A DNA stretch of 64,000 nt, taken from assembly GCA_963699495.1 (NCBI GenBank), contig CAVOUB010000005.1, forward strand, positions 558,001 to 622,000, written 5' to 3'. The notes beneath the pieces were generated by a model. The model did not search any database. It saw only the letters and a program-made list of their open reading frames with translations, and was not told where the DNA came from. Source of the stretch: JAIBJN01 sp963699495. GTDB lineage: Bacteria; Actinomycetota; Thermoleophilia; Gaiellales; Gaiellaceae. The position numbers and the translations under genes are program-made. Below, one piece after another: positions 25,891 through 34,226 of the stretch. Within the stretch, counting starts at the first letter, position 1; the number at the start of each line of letters is the position of its first letter.

Positions 25891-27618
25891 CTACCGACGG
25901 GCTGGGCGCAGGACGCGCACCGTATCGTGCAGGGCTACCTTGCCGACGGCGTTCGTGGCGGTGATCCGGATGACGAACGTCCCGGCCTGGACGACGCGCC
26001 CCGCGGCAGTTCGGCCGTCCCAGCGCCAGACGTGCTTGCCCGGCTCACGCACGCCCTCGAAGAGGACGCGGCGGACCCGTCCGTCCGCGCCGATCACGGC
26101 TACCGAGAGGTTCGCGTGCCGCGTGAGCACCACCGACGCCCCGACGCGGCCGCCCTTGCGGGGCTTGACGAGCATCCGCGAGCTCGAGAGCCTCAGATGG
26201 CCAAGCGTCTTGTTGACGCGGAAGATCCGCTCCATCCGGCTTTGCCGACCGCTCTCGGCGTCGGTCGCCTCCACGACCCACCGCCAGGCCCCCTCAGGCA
26301 TGGCCGGGCTCGACAGGGCTCGGCTCACCCAGCCCGGCCCGACCTCGCCCTCCCGGCTCCAGGCGACCGACCCGTCCGGGCGCAGAAGCTGGAGCCGGAT
26401 CTGGGAGCGGCGCACCACCTTCGCACGGACGATCTTCGAATCGCCGACGCCGTCCCCGTTCGGGGAGAGAACCGGCTGCGGGACGGCCGGGGCGTAGATC
26501 CCGTAGTAGAAGAGGAAGAGGCCGTTCGCCACCCGCCGCGGCCGTCCGTCGGAGGGCGTGTTCAGCACCTCACCGTCGAAGGCGATGGTCGAGGAGCCGC
26601 CGCCGTCGAAGCCCATGGCCGTCACCGCGCCCAGGCCGGCCATCGCTTGCGCCATGGCCCAGTTCGTGAGGCCGTAGCTCCAGGTACTGCGGCCGTCGGC
26701 GACGACGAAGAGCAGGCTGCCGTCGGCGAGCTGCCCGATCGCGGTGCGCGGCTGCCGCGCGAAGAGCTGGACGGCCGAGAAGAACTCACCCGACTGTCTC
26801 ACCGGGAGCCCGTCGCGGACGAGCACGGGCCCACCGCCGATCGCGTCGAGGGCGCCGGCCGGCAGGCGAGTCAGGCCCATCCGGACGATCACGGGCGTCC
26901 CGACCGGCGCCTCCGCGAGCATTGCAGCGCGCCAGATGCCCCGTGCCTGGAGGACGGCTCCGCCCCGCGGGATGGGGGTTCGGCCCCCGCGCGCGACCTC
27001 GGCGACGACCCCGGCCAGGTCGGCTTTCAAGGCAGCCCTGGGGAAGGACGTGAAGACGAGCTCGACAGATCCCTGGGCACGTGGCGTCCGGCTGCCCCAG
27101 GCCGGCGTAAAGAGGGCGACTCCGGGCGGATCGTTCAGCGGACGGTTGATCGTCTTGAGCCGATGCGCCGGACTCGCTCCGGCTCGCCAGGAGCCGGTGA
27201 AGCGGAACTCGTCGACCACGAGGATTCCGCCGGGGGCGAGCGCGATCGCGCTGCGATGAGTTCCGGGCGGCGACGCGACGACGCCGTCCCGCATGAAGAC
27301 ACCTGAGCTGCGGCCGCTTTTTAGGGTGAAGTAGTCGCCGTTCACGCCCACCGTGGTGGCCTGAGTTGCGGCACGCCTCTGCATTCCGGGGACCGTCTGC
27401 CGGCCGAGCACCGTCCCGTGGGAGAGCACGGGCCGCAGGCGATAGAGATCGCTCGGCGGAGGCGTGCGCACCACGTACAGGACTACCGGCCGCCCCCCGC
27501 TGAACACGAGCTGCCGCTCGTAGGTGACGCCGGGCACGAGCAGCGCCCGTCCCCCGGCAAGCGCGGGGAACAGGAGGGCGACCGCGAGTGCGGCGCATGG
27601 AAGACCCCTCTTCAGCAC
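25891..27618 (-). CDS. Secreted phosphodiester glycosidase (NAGPA domain) with FlgD-type Ig tail
   Basis: A 575-residue exported protein with a signal peptide (CAALAVALLFPALAGGRA). The phosphodiester glycosidase/NAGPA domain (about 30-360) has VGVNGDYFTLKSGRSSGVFMRDG, GGGPVLVRDG and AMGFDGGGSSTIAFDGEVLNTPSDG, the family's active-site Asp/Gly cluster. A C-terminal FlgD-like Ig module (about 490-575) ends in HVWRWDGRTAAGRVVQAGTFVIRITA. The family removes sugar-phosphodiester caps from glycans. The surface location fits the neighbouring glycan genes. Start GTG 27618. Confidence 0.8.
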   Translation of the reverse strand: MLKRGLPCAALAVALLFPALAGGRALLVPGVTYERQLVFSGGRPVVLYVVRTPPPSDLYRLRPVLSHGTVLGRQTVPGMQRRAATQATTVGVNGDYFTLKSGRSSGVFMRDGVVASPPGTHRSAIALAPGGILVVDEFRFTGSWRAGASPAHRLKTINRPLNDPPGVALFTPAWGSRTPRAQGSVELVFTSFPRAALKADLAGVVAEVARGGRTPIPRGGAVLQARGIWRAAMLAEAPVGTPVIVRMGLTRLPAGALDAIGGGPVLVRDGLPVRQSGEFFSAVQLFARQPRTAIGQLADGSLLFVVADGRSTWSYGLTNWAMAQAMAGLGAVTAMGFDGGGSSTIAFDGEVLNTPSDGRPRRVANGLFLFYYGIYAPAVPQPVLSPNGDGVGDSKIVRAKVVRRSQIRLQLLRPDGSVAWSREGEVGPGWVSRALSSPAMPEGAWRWVVEATDAESGRQSRMERIFRVNKTLGHLRLSSSRMLVKPRKGGRVGASVVLTRHANLSVAVIGADGRVRRVLFEGVREPGKHVWRWDGRTAAGRVVQAGTFVIRITATNAVGKVALHDTVRVLRPARR

Positions 27619-27672
27619 CCCACGAACACGAAATCACACCGCCCGGCCGTTGACAACCGGCGGCCCAGGCGC

Positions 27673-28782
27673 TCAGGCCCAGACCTTGACCTCGCGATAG
27701 AGCGTGTCCCGCTGCACGGGGATCTTGCCCAGGGCCTTGATGGCGCGCACGAAGTCGTCCGTGTCCGCGCGGTGGGTCGTCCCGGCCGCGGAGACCACGT
27801 TCTCCTCGATCATCACCGAGCCCATGTCGTCGGCGCCGAAGCCGAGCGCGACCTGACCGACCTTCATCCCCTGCGTCACCCAGCTCGACTGGATGTGGTC
27901 GACGTTGTCCAGGTAGATCCGGCTGACCGCCTGGGTGAGCAGGTAGTCGAACGACGTCGGGTAGTGCGTGACCTGCTCGGCGAGCCGGGTGCCGCTCGGC
28001 TGGAACGTCCACGAGATGAAGGCGCGGAAGCCGCCGGTCTCGTCCTGGAGCTCGCGGATGCGCCGCATGTGCTCGACGCGCTCCTCGAGCGTCTCGACGT
28101 GGCCGTACATCATCGTCGCCGTCGAGGAGACCCCCAGCCGGTGCGCCTCGCGCATGACGCCGAGCCACTCGGCCGACTTCGTCTTCTTGGGCGCGATGAT
28201 GTCTCGGACGCGGTCGACGAGGATCTCGGCGCCGCCGCCGGGGAGCGAGTCGAGCCCGGCGTCGCGCAGCCGCGTCAGCGTCTCCGGGATCGTCAGCTTC
28301 GAGCGGCGGGCGATGTGCTGCACCTCCGGCGGCGAGAGCGCGTGCAGGTGGATCCGGTAGCGCTCCTTGATCGAGCGGAAGAGGTCCTCGTAGAAGTCGA
28401 TGCCGAGATCGGGGTGGTGGCCGCCCTGCATGAGGAGGGCCGTTCCTCCGAGAGCGAGGGTCTCCTCGATCTTCTTGAAGATCACCGGCTTGGGCAGGAG
28501 GTAGCCCTCCTTGCGGTCGCCCGGCCGGCGGTAGAAGGCGCAGAAGTCACAGTCCGTGTGGCAGATGTTCGTGTAGTTGAGGTTCCGGTCGATGATGAAG
28601 GTCACGCGCTTCGCGTCGACCTTGCGGTTCCGGAGCTCGTCCGCGGCGCGGCCCACGCGGACGAGGTCGCGGCTTCGCAGGAGGACGAGCGCGTCGGCGT
28701 CGCTCAGCCGCTCGCCGGCGAGCGCCCGGTCGAGGGCCTCCGCGACCAGGCCGTTGACGGTGCCGTTGCCGTTGCCGCTCAC
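27673..28782 (-). CDS. mqnC: Cyclic dehypoxanthinyl futalosine synthase
   Basis: A 369-residue radical SAM enzyme of the futalosine menaquinone route. It cyclises dehypoxanthine futalosine. The cluster motif CHTDCDFC (CxxxCxxC) in NYTNICHTDCDFCAFYRRPGD is followed by LLMQGGHHPDLGIDFYEDLF and the family C-terminal LGKIPVQRDTLY. Start GTG 28782 overlaps the mqnA stop (GTGA). It is the last gene of the mqnE-VOC-mqnA-mqnC run. Confidence 0.93.
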   Translation of the reverse strand: MSGNGNGTVNGLVAEALDRALAGERLSDADALVLLRSRDLVRVGRAADELRNRKVDAKRVTFIIDRNLNYTNICHTDCDFCAFYRRPGDRKEGYLLPKPVIFKKIEETLALGGTALLMQGGHHPDLGIDFYEDLFRSIKERYRIHLHALSPPEVQHIARRSKLTIPETLTRLRDAGLDSLPGGGAEILVDRVRDIIAPKKTKSAEWLGVMREAHRLGVSSTATMMYGHVETLEERVEHMRRIRELQDETGGFRAFISWTFQPSGTRLAEQVTHYPTSFDYLLTQAVSRIYLDNVDHIQSSWVTQGMKVGQVALGFGADDMGSVMIEENVVSAAGTTHRADTDDFVRAIKALGKIPVQRDTLYREVKVWA

Positions 28783-29543
28783 GCCGACACCGCCTCGGGG
28801 AGGACGAAGCGCAGCTCGGGCACCCGCTCCAGCTCGCCGACGTCGCGCGCGAGCTCGAAGAAGGTGATCAAACCTGCCCGCTCGCGGGGGCCGAAGCTGT
28901 AGCGCAGCTTCTCGAAGTAGCGCGCGAGGAACCCCGCCGGATAGCCGTAGCGCTCGCTCGCCTCGAACGCGAGGCGCTCGGGCTCGGCCCGGGCGAGGCG
29001 CACCGAGGAGACGAGCGCCTCCTCGAGCTCCGAGATGCCCGCCGGAGCCGGTTCCGGGCAGGCCCACACGGCGAACACCATCGGCAGGCCCGTCCGCTCG
29101 AGCCAGAGGCGGCCGAGATCGTGGTGCGGCGTCGGGTCCTCGAAGGCGCTCCGGAGCGCCGCGTCCCCGATCAGCAGCTTCGCGTCGGCCTTCCGGCCCA
29201 GCGGGACGAGCACGGCGTCGGGGAACAGCACCTTCGTCAGGACGACCGACGTCGCGCTCTCCGGGGTCACCGCCACCGAGTCGATGTGCTCGATGGGCGT
29301 GCGCGACACCAGCTGGATGGAGTCGACCGCCCCCTCCGACGAGACGCAGAGGCGCGGGAGGATCCGCAGCCGGCCCGCGTTGCGCGCGTACTCGATGGAG
29401 GAGATGGGCGCCAGGTCGATCTCGCCTCCGAGCAGGCGCGCGTTCAGGTCCGTGGGGACGCCGGAGACCTCCTCGACGTCGGCGTCGAGCCGGTGGAAGA
29501 CCGGCGCCATGTTCACGTAGGAGATGCGGCCGAGGCGGATCAC
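28779..29543 (-). CDS. mqnA: Chorismate dehydratase
   Basis: A 254-residue MqnA, which dehydrates chorismate to 3-enolpyruvylbenzoate, the entry to the futalosine pathway. It has a periplasmic-binding-protein-like fold. IRLGRISYVNMAPVFHRLD at the start and the segment PISSIEYARNAGRLRILPRLCVSSEGAVDSIQL are typical. Start GTG 29543 overlaps the stop of the VOC gene by four bases; its stop overlaps mqnC. Confidence 0.92.
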   Translation of the reverse strand: MIRLGRISYVNMAPVFHRLDADVEEVSGVPTDLNARLLGGEIDLAPISSIEYARNAGRLRILPRLCVSSEGAVDSIQLVSRTPIEHIDSVAVTPESATSVVLTKVLFPDAVLVPLGRKADAKLLIGDAALRSAFEDPTPHHDLGRLWLERTGLPMVFAVWACPEPAPAGISELEEALVSSVRLARAEPERLAFEASERYGYPAGFLARYFEKLRYSFGPRERAGLITFFELARDVGELERVPELRFVLPEAVSA

Positions 29544-29923
29544 GCGTCCTCCGGGCCGGGATCGTGGCCCTCGGGCGGCTCGAAGAACGTCACGAGGTTG
29601 CCGTCGAGGTCAATGACCGAGAACTCCCTGAAACCCCACGGCTCGTCGTGGAGCATCGCCTTCGGATGCACGATCCCGCGCGCCTCGCAGTCCGCGTACA
29701 GCTCGTCGATGCCGCGAACACCGACGCGGAGGGTGGTGACCGAGTCCTCCGGGGCGATCCCGCTCGGCCCGTTCAGGTGAATCCACGCCTCGCCCTTGCC
29801 GACGATTCCGTAGTCCTCTTCGGCGAGGAAGACGTCGAACCCCAGCTGATCGCGGTACCACGAAGTCGAGGCCGCGATGTCGCGACCGGGGATGATCGGC
29901 ACGGCGGTCAGGAACTCGGTCAT
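29540..29923 (-). CDS. VOC-superfamily (glyoxalase/bleomycin-resistance-like) protein
   Basis: A 127-residue single vicinal-oxygen-chelate domain: FLTAVPIIPGRDIAASTSWYRDQLGFDV, then the second half with GFREFSVIDLDGNLVTFFEPP. The metal-site Glu/His pattern cannot be matched to a particular enzyme. It sits inside the mqnE-mqnA operon with overlaps on both sides, yet no menaquinone step is known for such a domain. ATG at 29923 is preferred to GTG 29935, which overlaps mqnE. Confidence 0.8.
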   Translation of the reverse strand: MTEFLTAVPIIPGRDIAASTSWYRDQLGFDVFLAEEDYGIVGKGEAWIHLNGPSGIAPEDSVTTLRVGVRGIDELYADCEARGIVHPKAMLHDEPWGFREFSVIDLDGNLVTFFEPPEGHDPGPEDA

Positions 29924-29928
29924 TGCCG

Positions 29929-31035
29929 CTACCACCGCCTGAGCTCGTTGTAGAGGGTGTCGCGCTGCACGGGCACGCGGCCGGCCTCCTGGACGAAGCG
30001 GACGAGCTCTTCGATCTTCTGCTCGGTCTCCGTCGTGGCGCCGGCTGCGTGGAAGATCTCCTCGCGCACGACCGTGCCCTGGACGTCGTTCGCGCCGAAG
30101 TGGAGCGCGACGGCTGCGAGCGGCATGCCCATCATGATCCAGTAGGCCTTCACGTTCTCGACGTTGTCGAGGAGGAGCCGCGAGACCGCGATCATCTTCA
30201 GGTCGTCGGAGCCCGCTGTGTGCGTCCAGCCGCGCCGCTCGAAGACGGTGTTCTCGGGATGGAAGGCGAGCGGGATGAAGGCGAGGAAGCCGCCGGTCTC
30301 GTCCTGCAGCTCACGCAGGCGCAGGAGGTGGTCGACCCGCTCCTCGTAGGTCTCGACGTGGCCGTACAGCATGGTGCAGTGCGTCGGGATGCCGAGGCCG
30401 TGCGCCGTGCGGTGCGTGTGGAACCAGAAGTCCGGATGCTCCTTGCCGGGCGCGATCAGCCGCCGGACGCGGTCGGCGAAGACCTCCGCGCCACCCCCGG
30501 GGAGCGAGCCGAGCCCTGCCGCCTTGAGCTCGACCAGCACCTGCTCGTGCGTGAGCCCCGAGAGCTTGGTCATGTGGTGGATCTCGCTCGCGGTGTAGCA
30601 CTTGAGGTGCACGTCGGGCATCGCCACGTGCAGCGAGCGGATCGTGTCCACGTAGAAGTCGAAGCCGACGTGCGGGTTCTCGCCGTTGACCATGTGGATC
30701 TCGGTGAAGCCGGTCAGCTCGCGCTGGCGGAGCGCGTCCTCGACCAGCTCCTCCGGCGTGGTCGTGTAGGCGTCGGCCTGCTTCTGCGTAACGGCGAAGG
30801 CACAGAACTTGCACTTCACGCGGCAGACGTTCGTCTGGTTCAAGTAGAGGTTCTGGACGAAGTAGACCTCGTCGGTGCCGCCGCGCACGCGCCGGGCCGT
30901 GTCGGCCAGCTCGCCGAGCTGGAGGAGGTCGTCGGACTCCATCAGCGTGAGCCCGTCCTCGTGGTCGAGCCGCTCGTTTGCCTCCACCTTCTCCCGGATG
31001 GCGTCGAGCGCGGACTGCTGGGTGACTACGGCCAT
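29929..31035 (-). CDS. mqnE: Aminofutalosine synthase
   Basis: A 368-residue radical SAM enzyme that joins 3-enolpyruvylbenzoate and the SAM-derived adenosyl group to give aminofutalosine. It shows NVCRVKCKFCAF (CxxxCxxC), TGFTEIHMVNGENPHVGFDFY and LYGHVETYEERVDHLLRLRELQDETGGF. It is a paralogue of mqnC with the same C-terminal PVQRDTLYNELR. AGGAGG lies six bases before ATG 31035. It is the first gene of its operon. Confidence 0.93.
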   Translation of the reverse strand: MAVVTQQSALDAIREKVEANERLDHEDGLTLMESDDLLQLGELADTARRVRGGTDEVYFVQNLYLNQTNVCRVKCKFCAFAVTQKQADAYTTTPEELVEDALRQRELTGFTEIHMVNGENPHVGFDFYVDTIRSLHVAMPDVHLKCYTASEIHHMTKLSGLTHEQVLVELKAAGLGSLPGGGAEVFADRVRRLIAPGKEHPDFWFHTHRTAHGLGIPTHCTMLYGHVETYEERVDHLLRLRELQDETGGFLAFIPLAFHPENTVFERRGWTHTAGSDDLKMIAVSRLLLDNVENVKAYWIMMGMPLAAVALHFGANDVQGTVVREEIFHAAGATTETEQKIEELVRFVQEAGRVPVQRDTLYNELRRW

Positions 31036-31086
31036 CAGTGCTCCTCCTGGTGATGCTGCGCGTGCATTGCCTGGAGGGGCACTTAC

Positions 31087-32007
31087 CTACCCGTCCCGGT
31101 CGACGACAAGGTGTGTGAGGGCTTCGAGCGAGGCGCGGTCGGGCTCGCCGTCGAGCGCCGCGCGGGCGCGCGCTGCGTACTCGAGCGCGAAGTCGCGGGC
31201 GATCTCGATCGCCCCGGTGGCGGCGACCCGCTCGAGCGCGCCCTCGTCCTGCTCCCCGGCCAGCGCGCGGCGAACGCGCTCGTCCTCGCGCGCCGCGAGG
31301 ATCAGCGGCAGCGTCGGCGTGCCGTCGCGGAGGTCGACGCCCGGGGCCTTCCCGGTGGTGTCGAAGTCGCCTGTGCAGTCGAGGATGTCGTCGGCGATCT
31401 GGAAAGCGATGCCGAGCGCGAGGCCGAACTCCCCCAGCTCGGGGCGCCCGCCGCCGAGGACGCAGGCGGCCTCGAAGAGCTTTCCGGTCTTGAGCGAGCA
31501 GCGCGCGAGGTACTCCTCCACGGACGTCTCCGGCCGGAACGCCTGGCGGCGCTGCAGCGCCTCGCCGCGGGCCAGGGCGAGAGCGGCCTCGGCCAGCACA
31601 GCGACCCCGTGAGCGTCGCCGGTGCCCGCGAGCTCGGAGAAGGCCCGCGCGAACAGGTAGTCGCCGGTCGCCTTCGCCGCCCCCTCGCCGTGCTCAGCCC
31701 AGGCGGTGGGGCGGCCGCGGCGCAGGTCGGCACCGTCGAGGAGGTCGTCGTGGACGAGCGTCGCCATGTGCACCAGCTCGACCGACGCGCCGCCCGCGAC
31801 GGCGCGCTCGCCGGCCCGCTCGTCCGGCGCCGTGCAGAGGAACACGAGCACGGGCCGGAGCCGCTTGCCGCCTGCCGAGAGCGTGTCGGTGCCGATCTCC
31901 CCGACGAGCCCCGGGTGCGAGCCGACGGAGCGCTCGAGTCGCTCCTCCAGCAGCTCGAGGTAGGCATCGAGCCCGGGCGCCGCGCGTACCGTCGCCAGCG
32001 CGCTCAT
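31087..32007 (-). CDS. Polyprenyl diphosphate synthase for menaquinone side chain
   Basis: A 306-residue trans-prenyltransferase. The first Asp-rich motif is DDLLDGADLRRGRPT in HMATLVHDDLLDGADLRRG, the second is DDILDCTGD in FQIADDILDCTGD, with KTGKLFEAA between. It makes a long-chain (probably hepta- to nonaprenyl) diphosphate. Its ATG at 32007 overlaps the menG stop (ATGA). The tight link with menG, ubiX and mqn genes indicates a role in the menaquinone tail. Confidence 0.88.
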   Translation of the reverse strand: MSALATVRAAPGLDAYLELLEERLERSVGSHPGLVGEIGTDTLSAGGKRLRPVLVFLCTAPDERAGERAVAGGASVELVHMATLVHDDLLDGADLRRGRPTAWAEHGEGAAKATGDYLFARAFSELAGTGDAHGVAVLAEAALALARGEALQRRQAFRPETSVEEYLARCSLKTGKLFEAACVLGGGRPELGEFGLALGIAFQIADDILDCTGDFDTTGKAPGVDLRDGTPTLPLILAAREDERVRRALAGEQDEGALERVAATGAIEIARDFALEYAARARAALDGEPDRASLEALTHLVVDRDG

Positions 32008-32687
32008 CCCGCGGCTCTCGTTGCAGCGTGGAGGGCGACGATGCCGCCGCCCAGCAACCGCCAGCCGATCTCTCCGAAGCCGGCGCGTCGCATCGCCTCG
32101 CCGAGGTCTTCGGGGCCGGGGAAGCGGCGCACGCTGGCAGGAAGGTAGGTATAGGCCGCACCGCCGGGGAGGACTGTCCCCGCGAGCGGCACGAGGCCGT
32201 CGAACCAGAGGCCGAAGAACGGCTTGAGTGCGCCGCGAGGCCGTGTGATCTCGAGGCAGCCGAGCCGGCCGCCCGGCCGCAGCACGCGCGCCAGCTCGCG
32301 CAGGCCGGCCTCGAGGTCCTCGACGTTCCGGATCCCGAAGCCGACGATCGCAGCGTCGAAGCTCGCGTTCTCGAAGGGCAGGGAGAGCAGGTCGCCGCGA
32401 ACCCATTCGACCCCGGCGGACTTGCGCCGCGCGCGCTCGAGCATTCGCTCGGAGAAATCGAGCCCGGTCACCCGCCCGCCCGCCTCCTCGGCGGCGAGCG
32501 CCAGGTCACCGGTTCCGCAGCACGCGTCGAGGACGCGGTCACCCGGCTTCACGACCGCCCGAACGGTGAGGCGGCGCCAGCGGCGGTCGAGGCCCGCCGT
32601 CATCAGCCGGTTCATCGGGTCGTAGACCGGCGAGATCCGGTCGAACATCGCCTCGACGTCCGCTGGGGCGAGCGTGCCGGAGCTCAC
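32004..32687 (-). CDS. menG: Demethylmenaquinone methyltransferase
   Basis: A 227-residue SAM methyltransferase of the UbiE/MenG family. It shows FDRISPVYDPMNRLMTAGLDRRWRR, SAM site VLDACCGTGDLALAAEEAGG and GFGIRNVEDLEAGLRELARVLRPGG. It performs the last methylation of menaquinone. GTG 32687 (MSSGTLAPADVEAMF) overlaps the ubiX stop by four bases; a longer upstream frame lies inside ubiX. No menaquinone prenyltransferase is in the window. Confidence 0.92.
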   Translation of the reverse strand: MSSGTLAPADVEAMFDRISPVYDPMNRLMTAGLDRRWRRLTVRAVVKPGDRVLDACCGTGDLALAAEEAGGRVTGLDFSERMLERARRKSAGVEWVRGDLLSLPFENASFDAAIVGFGIRNVEDLEAGLRELARVLRPGGRLGCLEITRPRGALKPFFGLWFDGLVPLAGTVLPGGAAYTYLPASVRRFPGPEDLGEAMRRAGFGEIGWRLLGGGIVALHAATRAAG

Positions 32688-33268
32688 TGCCCCCACCGGC
32701 TGACGAGCGTCTGATCGATTCCGAGTTGATCGAGACATCGCGCCACGACGAAGTTGACCAGATCGTCGATGGTTTGGGGGGCATGGTAGAAGCCCGGAGC
32801 CGCGAAGACGACCGTCGCGCCGGCGCGGCGCAGGCGCAGGAGGTTCTCCAGGTGGATGGTGGAGAGCGGGGTTTCGCGCGGAACCAGCAGCAGTTTCCGC
32901 TCCTCCTTGAGGGCGACCGAGGCGGCCCGGTGCACCAGGTTCGCCATCGCCCCGGCCGCGATGCTCGCCGCTGTCGACATCGAGCACGGGCAGACCACGT
33001 AGCCGTCCACCCTCGCCGAGCCGCTCGCATACGGCGTCGAGTAGTCGCGCAGGCCGATGACGTTGACGCCGTCGAGGCCCTCGACGAGCCGGGCCGTGAC
33101 CTCCTCGCGCGGGAGCGAGATGTCGCCGTAGAGCTCGGTCGCGCAGACCTGGACGCCGGCGTCCGAGATGCAGACGCCGACCTCGGCGCCCGTCGCCGAG
33201 AGCGTCTGAAGCAGCCGTGCCGCATACGGGGCGCCCGAGGCGCCGGTGATCCCGAGGAAGACGTTCAC
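32684..33268 (-). CDS. ubiX: Flavin prenyltransferase
   Basis: A 194-residue UbiX/Pad1 that prenylates FMN to give the cofactor of UbiD decarboxylases. It begins MNVFLGITGASGAPYAARLLQTLSATG, with CPCSMSTAASIAAGAMANLVHRAASV and LLLVPRETPLSTIHLENLLRL typical of the family. It is co-transcribed downstream of qcrC (12-base gap) and coupled to menG. Its partner UbiD is encoded at 36056, across the qcr genes, so both were captured in one respiratory cluster. Confidence 0.93.
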   Translation of the reverse strand: MNVFLGITGASGAPYAARLLQTLSATGAEVGVCISDAGVQVCATELYGDISLPREEVTARLVEGLDGVNVIGLRDYSTPYASGSARVDGYVVCPCSMSTAASIAAGAMANLVHRAASVALKEERKLLLVPRETPLSTIHLENLLRLRRAGATVVFAAPGFYHAPQTIDDLVNFVVARCLDQLGIDQTLVSRWGQ

Positions 33269-33280
33269 GGCGCCGGAGGG

Positions 33281-34093
33281 CTAGCCGCCGCCCTCGCCCT
33301 TCGACTCTTCGAGGAAGGTGCCGAGCCGTTGGAGGTTTTCCTCTCCGAGCGAGGCGTACGACGGCATCACGTTGTTGCCGAACTGCGACGGGTCGGCGAT
33401 GTAGGCGGCGAACTCGTCCGCGGTCATCCCCGAGGAGCCGATGTCGGACAGGTCCGGCGCGCCCAGGTTGCTCGAGCCCGCCCCCAGATACGTGTGGCAG
33501 TTCATGCAGCCGGACTCGGCGAACAGCGTTGCTCCGGCCACGCCCTCCTCGGAGAGGTTCTGCACCTGCGCCCATTCGGAGACGAGCTCGACGTTCTCGG
33601 AGGCGAGGGACTCCTTGGCGGTCGCTCCCTTGTAGGTGAGGACGCCCATGGAGGCGATGACGAGGAGGGCGCCGACGACGGCGACCGGCCGGCGCACGAG
33701 CCGCCGCTCGCGGCGGCGGTCGATGAACGGCAGCACGATGAGCAGGATCAGCGCGATCGTCGGGATGCCGACGGTGCCGAGGACGACCGTCTCCGGCCAC
33801 TTGAAGATCCGGAGGAGGTAGAAGAGGAAGAAGAAGTACCAGTCCGGGCGCGGCACGAACGACGTCGTCCCCGGATCGGCCTCCTCCGTGTACAGCGGCC
33901 CGAGGATCCCTGAGTCGCCGGGCTCCTCGCCCGCCGTGAAGTACCAGACGCAGGCGAGCGCGATGATGACGCACACCACCACCAGGCTCATCACCGTGTC
34001 GTGGAACATCGCGTACGGGAAGAACGGCTTCCCGGTCTTCTGGACGTCCTCCTTGTAGCGCTTGAAGTACGCCCGTTCTTTCTCGTTGCTCAT
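33281..34093 (-). CDS. qcrC: Menaquinol:cytochrome c reductase subunit QcrC (subunit IV-cytochrome c fusion)
   Basis: A 270-residue protein. Residues 1-160 correspond to cytochrome b6f subunit IV with three helices and the Qo-site motif PRPDWYFFFLF (81-91; PEWY in most relatives). Residues 165-270 are a cytochrome c domain with heme site CMNCH (196-200) and probable distal Met in NVMPSY (M243). This fusion is the Bacillus-type QcrC. It accepts electrons in the menaquinol-oxidising complex. Its start codon lies in the 3' arm of an 11-bp hairpin (34088-34116) whose loop holds the ribosome site. Confidence 0.9.
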   Translation of the reverse strand: MSNEKERAYFKRYKEDVQKTGKPFFPYAMFHDTVMSLVVVCVIIALACVWYFTAGEEPGDSGILGPLYTEEADPGTTSFVPRPDWYFFFLFYLLRIFKWPETVVLGTVGIPTIALILLIVLPFIDRRRERRLVRRPVAVVGALLVIASMGVLTYKGATAKESLASENVELVSEWAQVQNLSEEGVAGATLFAESGCMNCHTYLGAGSSNLGAPDLSDIGSSGMTADEFAAYIADPSQFGNNVMPSYASLGEENLQRLGTFLEESKGEGGG

Positions 34094-34116
34094 GGGCCGA
34101 CCTCCGGCCCATGAGC
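34088..34116 (-). promoter_or_regulatory. Hairpin enclosing the qcrC Shine-Dalgarno and start codon
   Basis: A perfect 11-bp inverted repeat (GCTCATGGGCC / GGCCCATGAGC on the mRNA) has a 7-base loop GGAGGTC. The loop is the ribosome-binding site and the 3' arm contains the qcrC ATG. In the folded mRNA the start codon would be base-paired, so translation would depend on opening the stem, for example by coupling to qcrB. Confidence 0.75.
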
Positions 34117-34134
34117 AGGTGGAGGGAGTGTGAG

Positions 34135-34150
34135 GGAACCGGGAGGTTCC
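34135..34150 (-). repeat. Small hairpin in the qcrB-qcrC spacer
   Basis: A 6-bp inverted repeat GGAACC / GGTTCC has a 4-base loop. It is one of three hairpins in the 133-base spacer between qcrB and qcrC. Confidence 0.6.
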
Positions 34151-34174
34151 TTCACCGTCTCGAAGAAGGGGGCT

Positions 34175-34201
34175 CGCGGGGGAAACATGGTTTCCCCCGC
34201 G
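34175..34201 (-). repeat. Strong 12-bp hairpin in the qcrB-qcrC spacer
   Basis: A perfect 12-bp stem (CGCGGGGGAAAC / GTTTCCCCCGCG) has a 3-base loop. There is no T-run after it, so it is not a classical terminator. It lies 26 bases beyond the qcrB stop and about 80 bases before qcrC, and could be an mRNA-stability or processing element. Confidence 0.75.
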
Positions 34202-34226
34202 GGAATGCGCCGAAGGCGAATGACGC

